Assembly: GCF_900119165.1 (NCBI RefSeq)
Contig: NZ_FPJG01000006.1
Coordinates: forward strand, 5,518,001-5,582,000
Reading direction: 5' to 3'
DNA length: 64,000 bases
DNA from: Amycolatopsis australiensis
Lineage (GTDB): Bacteria > Actinomycetota > Actinomycetes > Mycobacteriales > Pseudonocardiaceae
Under the pieces are notes generated by a model. That model searched no databases. It saw only the letters and a list, made by a program, of their open reading frames with translations, and was not told where the DNA came from. The position numbers and the translations under genes are program-made. The number at the start of each line of letters is the position of its first letter. Position 1 is the first letter of the stretch. This document shows positions 37,253 to 46,356 of this stretch, one piece after another.

Positions 37253-38118
37253 GCGCACTTCGCGCTCCCTCCGCAGTATTCGCTCCAGGCCCAGGTCAGC
37301 GTCCTCCGCGCCATCACGCCGAGGGCGTGCCGGCGGTACGCCGCGCTCCCCCGGACGTCGTCGATCGGCGCGGCGGCCGCGGCGACCAGGTCGCCGAACC
37401 GGCGCTTGACCGAGTCGGCCAGCGGCTTCGGTGAGTCCCAGTCCAGCTCGCCGGCGAGGAACTCCTCGGCGGCGAAAGCCCGGCGCGGGGTGGGCGCGGC
37501 CGAGCCGACGCCGGTGCCGGCCCGCCGCTCCGCCGGGTGCAGGGCCAGCCCGAAGGCGGCGACCGCGATGACCATGGCGTTGCGGGTGCCGATCTTGCTG
37601 AACTGCTGCGGGCCGGTGGCCGGCCGGAGCAGGACACCGGTGATCAGCTCGTCCGGCTCCAGGACGTTCTTCTTGACCCCGGCGTAGAAGTTCTTCGCGG
37701 CGACGATCCGGGTCCCGCGCACCGACGCGATCTCGACCTCGGCGTCCGCGGCGAGCAGGGCCGGGTGCGCGTCGCCTGCGGGTGAAGCCGCACCCAGGTT
37801 GCCGCCCACCGAACCGCGGTTGCGGATCTGCGGGGATCCGACGGTCCGCGCGGCCATCGCGAGGCCGGGCAGCCGATCGCCGAGCTCGGCGATGATCCGG
37901 GCGTAGGGCACGGCCGCGCCGATCCGGATCCGGCCGCCGTCGGTGCCCTGCTCGTGCAGCTCGGCCACGCGGCCGAGGTCGAGCAGGGCGTCGGGACGGC
38001 GGTGGTCGAAGTTGATTTCGACCATCACGTCCGTGCCGCCGGCGATCGGGACCGCACCGGGGTGCGCGGCCTTCGCGGCGAGCGCGTCGGCCAGCGTGGC
38101 GGGTCGGAGGAATTCCAC
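37249..38118 (-). CDS. xdhB: xanthine dehydrogenase, FAD subunit
   Basis: 289 aa from a GTG at 38118 with AAAGGA upstream. FAD-binding motifs: PIAGGTDVMVEINF (about 24-37) and RNRGSVGGNLGAASPAGD (about 100-117). The C-terminal CO dehydrogenase flavoprotein domain follows. First gene of the operon that continues through the other subunits, guaD, the permease, the allophanate-hydrolase-like gene and glxK. Confidence 0.92.
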   Translation of the reverse strand: MEFLRPATLADALAAKAAHPGAVPIAGGTDVMVEINFDHRRPDALLDLGRVAELHEQGTDGGRIRIGAAVPYARIIAELGDRLPGLAMAARTVGSPQIRNRGSVGGNLGAASPAGDAHPALLAADAEVEIASVRGTRIVAAKNFYAGVKKNVLEPDELITGVLLRPATGPQQFSKIGTRNAMVIAVAAFGLALHPAERRAGTGVGSAAPTPRRAFAAEEFLAGELDWDSPKPLADSVKRRFGDLVAAAAAPIDDVRGSAAYRRHALGVMARRTLTWAWSEYCGGSAKCA

Positions 38119-38260
38119 TGTGGACGTCCTTTCGGGCTGCTTCGCCCCAGCAGTACACACGCCGGGGTGTGGCCGCGGCCACGGCAAAACCCCTGAAAGA
38201 GAGGCGAATTTCCGGCCCGCGTTTGTACTTTCCGACAAGCGGCGTTCCGCGCGCGCGGAA

Positions 38261-38297
38261 AGGCCGCCGTGCGAGGTCGGGTCTCGCACGGCGGCCT
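38261..38297 (-). terminator. gcl terminator hairpin
   Basis: A perfect 15-bp stem (arms 38261-38275 and 38283-38297; arm AGGCCGCCGTGCGAG) with a 7-base loop. It starts 17 bases after the gcl stop codon, between gcl and the promoter of the xanthine dehydrogenase operon. Confidence 0.85.
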
Positions 38298-38314
38298 GGG
38301 TCACGCGGGGGTCG

Positions 38315-40003
38315 TTACGCGGGCTCGAACTCCTTGACCGCGTCCAGGGCGGCGCCCATGGCCGCGTTGCCTTCGCGTTCGATCATGATCTCCACCAGGA
38401 CCGGGCGGCTGGTCCGCTCGGCCTCCTTGCGCGCCCATTCCAGGGACGTCCGGATCTCCCCCGGCTCGTGCACCCGGGTGCCGGAGCAGCCGTAGGCTTC
38501 CATGATCTTGACGTTGTCGGTGCCGTTCGCGTCGTAGTGGATGTCGACTTCGAAGTTCATGTCGTAGCCGGTCTCGGCCTGGCGGATCAGCCCGAGGTAC
38601 TCGTTGTTGAGCATGACCAGGACGAACCCGACGTCGTACTGGGCGGCCACCGCCAGCTCCTCGACGAGGAACTGGAACGAGTAGTCGCCGACCACGCCGA
38701 CGACCTCCGCCGCCGGCCGCGCCTTCTTGACCCCGATCGCCGCCGGGATCTCCCAGCCGAGCGGGCCGGCCTGCCCGCACACCTGGTAGTGACGTGGCTT
38801 GTGCGCCTTCTGGAACTGGCCCGACCAGATCTGGTAGAGCCCGATCGCCGTGACGAAGTAGGTGTCCTCGCCGAAGGTTTCGTTGATCTCCTTGAACACC
38901 CGCGGCGCCTTGATCGGCAGGCTGTCGAAGTCGTCGCGCCGGGGAAGCGCTTCCTTGAGCTCCGCGATGCGACCGGCCCACTCCCGCCGTGGCCGCGGCG
39001 AGCGCCGCTCCAGCGCCGTCAGGAGAGCCTCCAGGAACTCCCGCGTGTCCGAAACGATCCCGAGGTCCGGGCCGAACACCTTGCCCAGCTGCGTCGGCTC
39101 GATGTCGACGTGGATGAACTTCCGCTCGCCCCGGTACACCGACAGCTCCCCGGTGTGCCGGTCGCCGAAGCGCGCACCCAGCGCCAGCACCAGGTCGGCC
39201 TCCAGGAAGGCGGCGTTCGCCCAGCGCTGCGACGTCTGGATGCCCGCCATCCCGGCGAACAGCTCGTGGTCCTCCGGGAAGCTGCCCTTGCCCATCAGCG
39301 TCACCTGCACCGGGACGCCGAGGCGCTCGGCCGCGGCCCGCAGCTGCTCGCTCGCCTCGCCCAGGACGACCCCGCCGCCGGCCAGGATGAGCGGGCGCTC
39401 GGCGGCCAGCAGCAGGTCGAGGGCCCGCTCGACGCGCGCCGGCGCGGGCCGCACCGCGGCGACCGGCAGCGGCGAGTCGATCGAGGAGTCCCACTCGATG
39501 TCCTGCCTCTGCACGTCGATCGGCAGGTCGATGAGCACCGGGCCCGGACGGCCGGACCGGGCGACCCGGAACGCCTCGCGGAAGATCCACGGCAGCTGTG
39601 CCGCCTCCTTGACCTGGACCGCCCACTTCGTCACCGGCTTGGCGATCTCGACGATGTCGACGGCCTGGAACGCCTCCTGGTGCAGCTTGGTGGTAGCCGC
39701 CTGGCCGGTGATGCAGATGATCGGGATCGAGTCCGCGTGCGCGGTGTAGAGCCCGGTGATCATGTTGGTCCCGGCAGGCCCGGACGTGCCGATGGCGACG
39801 CCGACGTTGCCGTTCGTCCTGGCCCAGCCGTCGGCCATGTGCGTCGCGCCTTCTTCGTGGCGGACGATGAGGTGCTCGATCGCCCGGCCTTGCAGGGCGT
39901 TGTACAGCGGGAGGATGGCCGCGCCGGGGCAGCCGAAGACGGTGTCGACGCCTTCGCTTTCCAGGACGTCGACGACCGCCTGCATCGCGGGGATTCTGGG
40001 CAT
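38315..40003 (-). CDS. gcl: glyoxylate carboligase (tartronate-semialdehyde synthase)
   Basis: 562 aa ThDP enzyme; the ATG at 40003 follows glxR by one base. Gcl-like stretches: GTSGPAGTNMITGLY, ITGQAATTKLH, AVDIVEIAKPVTKWAV, FIHVDIEPTQLGKV, CGQAGPLGWEIPAA. The ThDP motif is GDYSFQF...NNEYLGL. It condenses two glyoxylate to tartronate semialdehyde plus CO2. One oddity: E. coli Gcl is known for having Val51 in place of the otherwise universal catalytic Glu, but this protein has Glu50 (RHEEGATHMADG) at that position. The N-terminal PP-domain is therefore canonical. Context with hyi and glxR still favours Gcl. Confidence 0.87.
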   Translation of the reverse strand: MPRIPAMQAVVDVLESEGVDTVFGCPGAAILPLYNALQGRAIEHLIVRHEEGATHMADGWARTNGNVGVAIGTSGPAGTNMITGLYTAHADSIPIICITGQAATTKLHQEAFQAVDIVEIAKPVTKWAVQVKEAAQLPWIFREAFRVARSGRPGPVLIDLPIDVQRQDIEWDSSIDSPLPVAAVRPAPARVERALDLLLAAERPLILAGGGVVLGEASEQLRAAAERLGVPVQVTLMGKGSFPEDHELFAGMAGIQTSQRWANAAFLEADLVLALGARFGDRHTGELSVYRGERKFIHVDIEPTQLGKVFGPDLGIVSDTREFLEALLTALERRSPRPRREWAGRIAELKEALPRRDDFDSLPIKAPRVFKEINETFGEDTYFVTAIGLYQIWSGQFQKAHKPRHYQVCGQAGPLGWEIPAAIGVKKARPAAEVVGVVGDYSFQFLVEELAVAAQYDVGFVLVMLNNEYLGLIRQAETGYDMNFEVDIHYDANGTDNVKIMEAYGCSGTRVHEPGEIRTSLEWARKEAERTSRPVLVEIMIEREGNAAMGAALDAVKEFEPA

Positions 40004-40004
40004 G

Positions 40005-40892
40005 TCACACCTCCGCCGGGACGCGGCCCGACAACTGTTCGACGACCTTCAGCAAGGCCGAGTGGTCCAGGGAGCCGTAGCCCATGGCACGGCCGGCGGC
40101 GACGAGCTGGGCGACCAGCCCGGTGAGCGGGAGCGCGACGTCGGCCTGCCGGGCGGCGGCCAGCGCGATCCCCATGTCCTTGTGGTGCAGGTCGATCCGG
40201 AAGCCGGGAGCGAACCGGCGGTCCACCATGGACTTGCGCTTCAGTTCGAGGATCCGGCTGCCCGCGAGTCCCCCGGCGAGCACGTCGAGGCCCGTGGCGG
40301 CGTCCACACCGGACGCTTCGAGCAGCACGATCGCCTCGGCGACCAGGCCGTAGATCCCGCCGACGACGAGCTGGTTCGCGGCCTTGACGACCTGGCCCGC
40401 GCCGTGCGGGCCGACGTGGACGATGGTCTTGCCGACCGCGTCGAACACCGGCTTCGCGGCCTCGAAGTCCGCCGCGTCGCCGCCGACCATGATGGACAGT
40501 GCCGCCTGCTCGGCACCCGCCTGACCACCCGACACCGGCGCGTCGAGGACGCGGATGTCCTTGTCCCGTGCGGCTTCCGCGATCTCGATCGACGTCTCCG
40601 GCCGGATGGTGCTCATGTCGATCAGGAGGGTGCCCGGATCGGCGGTCCCGAGGACGCCACCCGGCGCCAGCACGACCTGTTCGACCTGAGGGTGGTCCGG
40701 CAGCATCGTGATCACGATGTCCGCACCGGCCACCGCGTCGGCGACCCCGCTCGCGGCCCGTCCGCCGGCGGCCGCCAGCTTCTCCCCCGCGGCGGGGTTG
40801 ACGTCGAAGCCGGCGACGTCGTGCCCGGCCGCGGCCAGGTGCGCGGCCATCGGGGCGCCCATCACGCCCAGTCCGATGAATCCCAGTTTCAT
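40005..40892 (-). CDS. glxR: tartronate-semialdehyde reductase (beta-hydroxyacid dehydrogenase)
   Basis: 295 aa; its ATG overlaps the hyi stop (ATGA). The Rossmann motif GFIGLGVMGAPMAAHL is at the N terminus. The substrate-binding loop DAPVSGGQAGAEQ (about 120-132) and the catalytic Lys segment GAGQVVKAANQLVVGG (about 165-180) follow the 3-hydroxyisobutyrate / tartronate-semialdehyde reductase pattern. It reduces tartronate semialdehyde to D-glycerate with NAD(P)H. Its place between hyi and gcl decides the assignment. Confidence 0.92.
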   Translation of the reverse strand: MKLGFIGLGVMGAPMAAHLAAAGHDVAGFDVNPAAGEKLAAAGGRAASGVADAVAGADIVITMLPDHPQVEQVVLAPGGVLGTADPGTLLIDMSTIRPETSIEIAEAARDKDIRVLDAPVSGGQAGAEQAALSIMVGGDAADFEAAKPVFDAVGKTIVHVGPHGAGQVVKAANQLVVGGIYGLVAEAIVLLEASGVDAATGLDVLAGGLAGSRILELKRKSMVDRRFAPGFRIDLHHKDMGIALAAARQADVALPLTGLVAQLVAAGRAMGYGSLDHSALLKVVEQLSGRVPAEV

Positions 40893-41707
40893 GCTCGTCC
40901 CCTTCGGGTGATCGGCAGCCAGTCCAGCGACGCGAGAGTGCCGGGCTCCGGGACGTATTCGATGCCGACGAACTCGTCGTATCCCGCGGCCTGCAGCTTC
41001 GCGAGGTATCCGTCGATGTCGAGGGAGCCGGTGCCGGGCTGGTGCCGCCCGGGCGCGTCGGCGATCTGGACGTGCCCGATCCGCGGTGTGTGCACCGTGA
41101 CGAGGGCGTCCAGGTCGTCGCCGTTGACTGCCAGGTGGTACAGGTCGGCCAGCAGCCGCACGTTGTCGCGCCCGAGGTCGTCGAGCACGGCCACGGCGTC
41201 CGCGGCGGTCTTGAGCGGATAGCGGTCCGCGCCGGAGAGGGGTTCGAGGACCAGCTGCGCGCCGATCCGCGCGGCGGCCTCGGCGGCCGTCGCGAGGTGG
41301 GCGCGGGCGAGGTCGTCCTGCTTGGCCGGGTCCTCGCCGTCGAGCCGGTTGCCGTAGAGGGCGTTGAAGCTGCGGCATCCGGTGCGTTCGGCGATGCCGA
41401 GCGCGACGACGAGACTGTCGGCGAACTCGGTCTCGCGGCCGATCCACGACACCAGGCCGCGCTCCCCCGCCGTCATGTCGCCGGCGAAGAAGTTCAGCCC
41501 CCGCAGCCGCACACCGGCTCGCTCGATCGACCGGACGAAGGCGTCGACCTCGTCGCGCGCGGGCGCGGCGGTGTCGAACGGCCACCAGTACTCGACGTCG
41601 GTGAACCCGGCCTCCCGCGCGGCGGCCGCGCGCTCGGGCAGCGGGACCTCCTTGAACAGGATCGACAGGTTGGCGACGTACGGCAGGGAGTGCCCCTCTT
41701 CTGGCAT
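40889..41707 (-). CDS. hyi: hydroxypyruvate isomerase
   Basis: 272 aa from the ATG at 41707. It has a xylose-isomerase-like TIM barrel: NLSILFKEVPLPER, DVEYWWPFD, and metal-site Glu and His in LVLEPLS and DLYHLAVNGDD. GHVQIADAPGRHQPGTG and VGIEYVPEPGT follow. It interconverts hydroxypyruvate and tartronate semialdehyde. First gene of the hyi-glxR-gcl operon. The 198-bp upstream spacer contains an AT-rich patch (TTTCTTTCGTATATCGAGAAT region, about 41727-41757) that probably holds the promoter. Confidence 0.9.
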   Translation of the reverse strand: MPEEGHSLPYVANLSILFKEVPLPERAAAAREAGFTDVEYWWPFDTAAPARDEVDAFVRSIERAGVRLRGLNFFAGDMTAGERGLVSWIGRETEFADSLVVALGIAERTGCRSFNALYGNRLDGEDPAKQDDLARAHLATAAEAAARIGAQLVLEPLSGADRYPLKTAADAVAVLDDLGRDNVRLLADLYHLAVNGDDLDALVTVHTPRIGHVQIADAPGRHQPGTGSLDIDGYLAKLQAAGYDEFVGIEYVPEPGTLASLDWLPITRRGRA

Positions 41708-41905
41708 CGCGACCTCAAATTTCGCTATCCGGAATCTTTCTTTCGTATATCGAGAATAGCCGGTCGAGATGACCACGGTCAACGCTCGGGTGCGGACCGC
41801 GACGAGTGCGGGGATTCCGCTGAAAGGCTGCGGGTTCGTCCTGACGCTGGTGGCCGCTCGGACGGCGCAGTCCGGCGCCGCGCCGGCCGACACCGGCGGG
41901 GGCAT

Positions 41906-42700
41906 TCACCTGTTCTGGACGTGCTGCCGGCCGAACCGGCCCTTGATGCACAGGTTCCCGTGCGTCACCGCGCTGTCGTGCGGTGACGTCACCTTCACGA
42001 TCTCGTTGTCCTGGACGTGCAGGGTCAGGCTGCAGCCGACGCCGCAGAACGGGCAGACGGTCGTCGTCCGCGTCTGGCGGGAGCAGACCTCGACGCAGTT
42101 GCCGCAGTACACGCAGGCGCTGTCCGGCAGCGGGTTCGAGAACTCCGTCGAGATGCGCGCGTCGAAACCGCGGCCCGCCACGCTGATCGCGAACGAGTTC
42201 TGCCACTGCTCGCCGCACGCGTCGACGCACTTGTAGCAGAGGATGCAATTGCCGTAGTCGCGGACGTACAGCTCGTTGTCCACCAGCGCCGGTTGCGCCA
42301 CTGCCGCCGCGTCCGGGCCGAAGCGGGCCGGGTCCGCGCCCGTCTCGGCCATCCACTCCGCGACGCCCGGGGTCGTGGACAGGTCCGTCGCCGACGCCAG
42401 CAGTTCGAGGACCACCTTGCGGCCGGTGCGCGTCCGCGCCGAATCGGTGTGCACCACCATGCCCGGCTCGGCCTTGCGGGAGCACGACGGCACCAGCGTC
42501 CGCGAGCCTTCGACCTCGACCATGCAGACGCGGCAGGCGTTCGCCGGTTCGAGCGTGTCGCCGTAACAGAGGGTGGGGATGTCCTTGCCTGCCGCCGTAC
42601 ACGCGTCGAGGATCGTCGAACCCTCCGGCACCCGGACAGTTTCACCGTCCACAGTGAACTCGACGAGCCGGCGGGGGATCCCGATGTCCACGATCGTCAC
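41906..42700 (-). CDS. formate dehydrogenase, split iron-sulfur (FdhA N-terminal) subunit
   Basis: 264 aa from a GTG overlapping the diaphorase stop (GTGA). An N-terminal 2Fe-2S ferredoxin domain (PTLCYGDTLEPANACRVC, with the fourth Cys in VPSCSRK) is followed by two 4Fe-4S sites (NCILCYKCVDACGEQWQ and CVYCGNCVEVC). The C-terminal Mo-bisPGD [4Fe-4S] domain is C-x2-C-x3-C in CPFCGVGC, with the last Cys in GNLCIKGRFG. In NAD-linked formate dehydrogenases these normally form the N terminus of the catalytic subunit. Here they are on a separate gene at the opposite end of the operon. The only fdh gene in the window that reads without frameshift. Confidence 0.85.
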   Translation of the reverse strand: MTIVDIGIPRRLVEFTVDGETVRVPEGSTILDACTAAGKDIPTLCYGDTLEPANACRVCMVEVEGSRTLVPSCSRKAEPGMVVHTDSARTRTGRKVVLELLASATDLSTTPGVAEWMAETGADPARFGPDAAAVAQPALVDNELYVRDYGNCILCYKCVDACGEQWQNSFAISVAGRGFDARISTEFSNPLPDSACVYCGNCVEVCSRQTRTTTVCPFCGVGCSLTLHVQDNEIVKVTSPHDSAVTHGNLCIKGRFGRQHVQNR

Positions 42701-44437
42701 TGCAGTGCCCCCAACCGGTCGATGGCCGACTCGATGGCGTTCCACACGGTCTGGCCGAGGCCGCAGATCGACGAGTCCCGCATGACCCCGCCCACCTCGC
42801 GCAGCAGCGGGCGCTGGTCCGGCCCCGCGGCCAGGGCCCGGCGGATCGCCGCCTCCTGGCGGACCGTCCCGATCCGGCACGGGACGCACTGCCTGCACGA
42901 CTCGTCGCGGAAGAACACCGCGATCCGCAGCAGGAACCCGCCGAGGTCGGCGAGGTCGTCCAGCACCAGGACGACGCCCGAGCCGAGCGTCGTCTCCGCC
43001 GCCCGCGCGTCTTCGAACGTCAGCGGCAGGTCCAGTTCGTCCGGCCGGGCGAACCCGCCGGCCGCGCCGCCCAGCAGCACCGCGCGCACCGACCGGCCCG
43101 CCGGGACTCCCCCGGGCCGAGGAGAGGAGTTCCCGCAGGGTCGTGCCGAACGGCACCTCGTACACGCCGGGCCGTCGAACGTTCCCGGACAGGCAGAACA
43201 GCTTGGGGCCCGTGGCGGCCGCGGTCCCGATCACCCGGTAGGCGGCCGCGCCCTCGGTGAGGATGAGCGGCACGTTGACCAGTGTCTCGACGTTGTTCAC
43301 GACGGTCGGCTTGCCGAACAGCCCCTGCTCCACCGGGAACGGCGGCTTCGTACGCGGTTCGCCGCGGAATCCCTCGATCGAGTTGAAGATCGCGGTCTCC
43401 TCGCCGCAGATGTACGCTCCCGCGCCACGCCGGATCTCGATGTCGAACGAGAACCCCTCGTGGCCCATGACGTCCATACCGAGGAACCCGCGTTCGCGGC
43501 AGACCGCCAGTGCGTTGCGCGGCCGCCGCAGCGCCCGCGGGTACTCGCCGCGCAGGTAGACGTACCCCTGCCGGGCGCCGATCGCGAACGCCGCGATCGT
43601 CATGGCCTCGACCACCGCGAACGGATCGCCTTCGAGCAGCACCCGGTCCTTGAACGTGCCGGGCTCGCTTTCGTCGGCGTTGCACACCAGGTAGTGCGGC
43701 CCGGCGGGCTGCGCGGCCGTGGCCGCCCACTTGCGGCCGGTCGGGAAGGCGGCACCGCCGCCGCGGCCGAGCAGGCCGGAGTCGGTGACCTCGCGGAGCA
43801 CCGCGGCCTGGCCCATGCGCAGGGCGTTCCGCAGGCCGCGTAGCCGCCTGCCGCCCGGTAGCCGTCCAAACTGGCCGGATCGACCACGCCGACCCGGCGC
43901 AGCAGCCGCAGCCCCGCACGCTGGTGGATCACCGGCGGCGCGCCCTCACCCGCGGGTGGCCGCCGGGCGGCCAGCACCGCGGACGCGCCGGTCGCCGGGG
44001 CGACCAGCTCGGTGGTGGCCGGGTCGCCCGCCTGGAACGTCAGCGCCGCGGGGGCCCGTTCGCAGACGCCGAGGCACGGGCTGCGCAGCCACGTGACCCC
44101 GCCGCGCGCCTTCCCCGCCGCGCCGACGTGCTCGGTGAGGACGTCGCACACCGTCCCGGCGCCGTTGACCCGGCACGCCAGGTCGGTGCACCACCCGTTG
44201 CGGACGCTCCTCCAGCGCGAACAGCGCGTAGAAGCTCGCCACGCCGTACGCGACGGCGGGCGGCACGTGCAGCGTCTCGCAGATGAGGTTGAGCGCGCTT
44301 TGGCTGATCCAGCCGACCCGGTCGTTGACCGCGTGCAGCGCGGGCAGCAGCTGGTCACGGCCGCCGCCGGCGAAGCTCGCGACCGCCTCCCGTTCTTCGC
44401 GCGACGCGACGGCGTCCAGCAGCTTGAGGTCCGCTTC
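42697..44437 (-). pseudogene. formate dehydrogenase diaphorase (NuoE-NuoF fusion), frameshifted
   Basis: Read across frames, this encodes one NuoE-like plus NuoF-like protein. It has the 2Fe-2S thioredoxin-like part (VPPAVAYGVASFYALF; CTDLACRVNGAG; SPCLGVCERAP). The FMN/NADH part follows (GLLGRGGGAAFPTGRKW; CNADESEPGTFKDR; GAYICGEETAIFNSIEG) and then the 4Fe-4S site RDESCRQCVPCRIGT. Three single-base indels interrupt it, near 44192 and 43114 (extra base) and near 43835 (missing base). The beginning also lacks a start codon in the right frame. No stop lies between the NuoE and NuoF parts, so the ancestral protein was a fusion. It passes electrons from the Mo subunit to NAD. The 5' boundary is approximate. 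Confidence 0.8.
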
Positions 44438-46349
44438 AGACCTCCACCGGCAGCTTCTCGACGCGGATCGCCGCGGCCTTGTCCTCGGCCGTCCCGGCGA
44501 TCGGGCAGGTCGCCTCGATGGTGAGGACGTTGACGTCGACCTCGTCCGGGAAGTGGAAGGTCATGAACGCCAGCCCGGGTTTCAAGCCGGTGTCGAGCCG
44601 CACCGGCGCGACGATCTCGCCGCGCCGCGAGGAGATCCGGACCGGTTCGCCGGGTTCGACGCCGAGCGGCCGCGCGTCCTCCGGGCACAGGTCGAGGGTC
44701 TCCCCCTGCCGCAGCGGGGACGGGAAGCCGCCGGACTGGACGCCGGTGTTGTAGGAGTCCAGGCGCCGTCCGGGGGTGAGCCGGATCGGGAACTCCTCGG
44801 TCAGCAGGTCGACCGGCGGGCTGTGCTCGATCACGGTGAACGGCGCCGGGCGGCCGCGCTCGGCCGGGTCTTCGGCCCACAGGCGGCCGTGCAGGAACGT
44901 CGGTTCGAGGGCGTCTTCGGAGGAGCACGGCCACTGGATGCCGCCGAGTTTTCTTCGAGCCGCGCGTACGACATCCCGGCGTGCATCGGCGACAGCGAGC
45001 GCAGCTCGTCCCAGACCGCTTCGCCGCCGGTGTAGTGCCAGTCGTGGCCGAGCCGCCGCGCCAGCCCGACAGCAGCTCGATGTCGTCGCGGGCGCCTTCC
45101 GGCGGTTCGAGGGCCTTGCGGACGCACTGGACCCGGCGTTCGGAGTTGGTGAACGTCCCGTCGCTCTCACACCAGGCCGCAGCACGACGTCGGCCAGCTG
45201 CGCGGTCTTGGTGAGGAAGATGTCCGGCACCACCAGGTGATCGACGTTGGACAGGCGCTTGTGGTGTGCGCGCAGTCCGCTTCGGACTGCACCGGGTTCT
45301 CGCCGATGACGTACACGCAGGTGAGGTCGCCGCGCTCCATCGCGTCGAGCATCTGGGTCAAGTTGAGGCCCTTGTGCGGCGGGATCGACGAGCCCCAGGC
45401 GGCGTCGAACTTCGCCCGGACGCCCGGGTCGAGGACGTCCTGGAAGCCGGGGAGCCGGTCCGGGATGGCGCCCATGTCGCCGCCGCCCTGGACGTTGTTC
45501 TGCCCGCGCAGCGGGTTCAGCCCGGCGCCGTAGCGGCCGACCTGCCCGGCCAGCAGCGCGAGGTTGATCAGCGCGAGGACGTTGTCGGTGCCGTTGTGGT
45601 GCTCGGTGATGCCGAGCGTCCACGACAGCTGGGCGCGATCGGCGCGGGCATAGGTGCGGGCCAGTTCGCGGATCAGCTCCGCCGGGACGCCGGTCGTCCG
45701 CTCGGCGACGTCCGGCGTCCAGGGTTCGACCGAGGCGGCGAACTCCGGGAAGCCTTCGGTGGCACGCGCGATGAACGTCTCGTTCGCCAGTCCCGAGTGG
45801 ATGATCTCCCGCGCGATCGCGTGGGCCAGGGCGATGTCGGTGCCGACGTCGAGCTGCAGCTGCCGGTGCGCCCAGCTCGCGGTGCTCGTGCGCCGCGGGT
45901 CGACGACGAACAGCTTCGCTCCCTTGTGGACGGCCTTGAGCACGTGGTGGAAGAGATGGGGTGCGCCTCGCGCGGGTTGCCGCCCCAGATCACGATGACG
46001 TCGGCGTCCTCGATCTCCTGGAGGACGACGTCCCGCCGCCGCTGCCGAACACGCGGGCCAGCCCGGCGACGCTCGGCGCGTGGCAGGTGCGGTTGCACGA
46101 GTCGACGTTGTTCGTGCCGATCACCGCGCGGGCGAACTTCTGCGCGACGAAGTTCATCTCGTTGGTCGCGCGGGCGCACGAGAACATCCCGAACGCCTCC
46201 GGTCCCCTGGTGTCCAGGGTCCGCCGGATCCCGGCGGCGGCCCGGTCGAGGGCCTCGTCCCAGGTGGCCGGCCGCAGCACGCCGGAGTCGCGCACCAGTG
46301 GCCGGGGCAGCCGGACGTACGGTTCGGTCTTCCTGCGCTTCACGGGCAC
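44436..46349 (-). pseudogene. fdhA: formate dehydrogenase catalytic Mo-bisPGD subunit, multiply frameshifted
   Basis: The ATG at 46349 opens the Mo-bisPGD catalytic domain without its usual N-terminal iron-sulfur region. The active-site cysteine is present (NVDSCNRTCHAPS; Cys, not selenocysteine). So are IEDADVIVIWGGNPREAHPI, GQNNVQGGGDMGAIPD and C-terminal SYNTGVQSGG. Six single-base deletions, near 46020, 45955, 45262, 45179, 45068 and 44946, each shift the frame. Between them the protein sequence stays well conserved and no in-frame nonsense codon appears. Most sites are compatible with loss of one base from a C or G run. Either a very recent pseudogene or sequence error. Confidence 0.8.
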
Positions 46350-46356
46350 CTCCGGT

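Noticed and set aside
42697..46349. Programmed ribosomal frameshifting as explanation of the fdh frames
   Set aside because: About nine separate shifts would be needed in one operon, without slippery heptamers or common downstream structures. Decay or sequence error is simpler.
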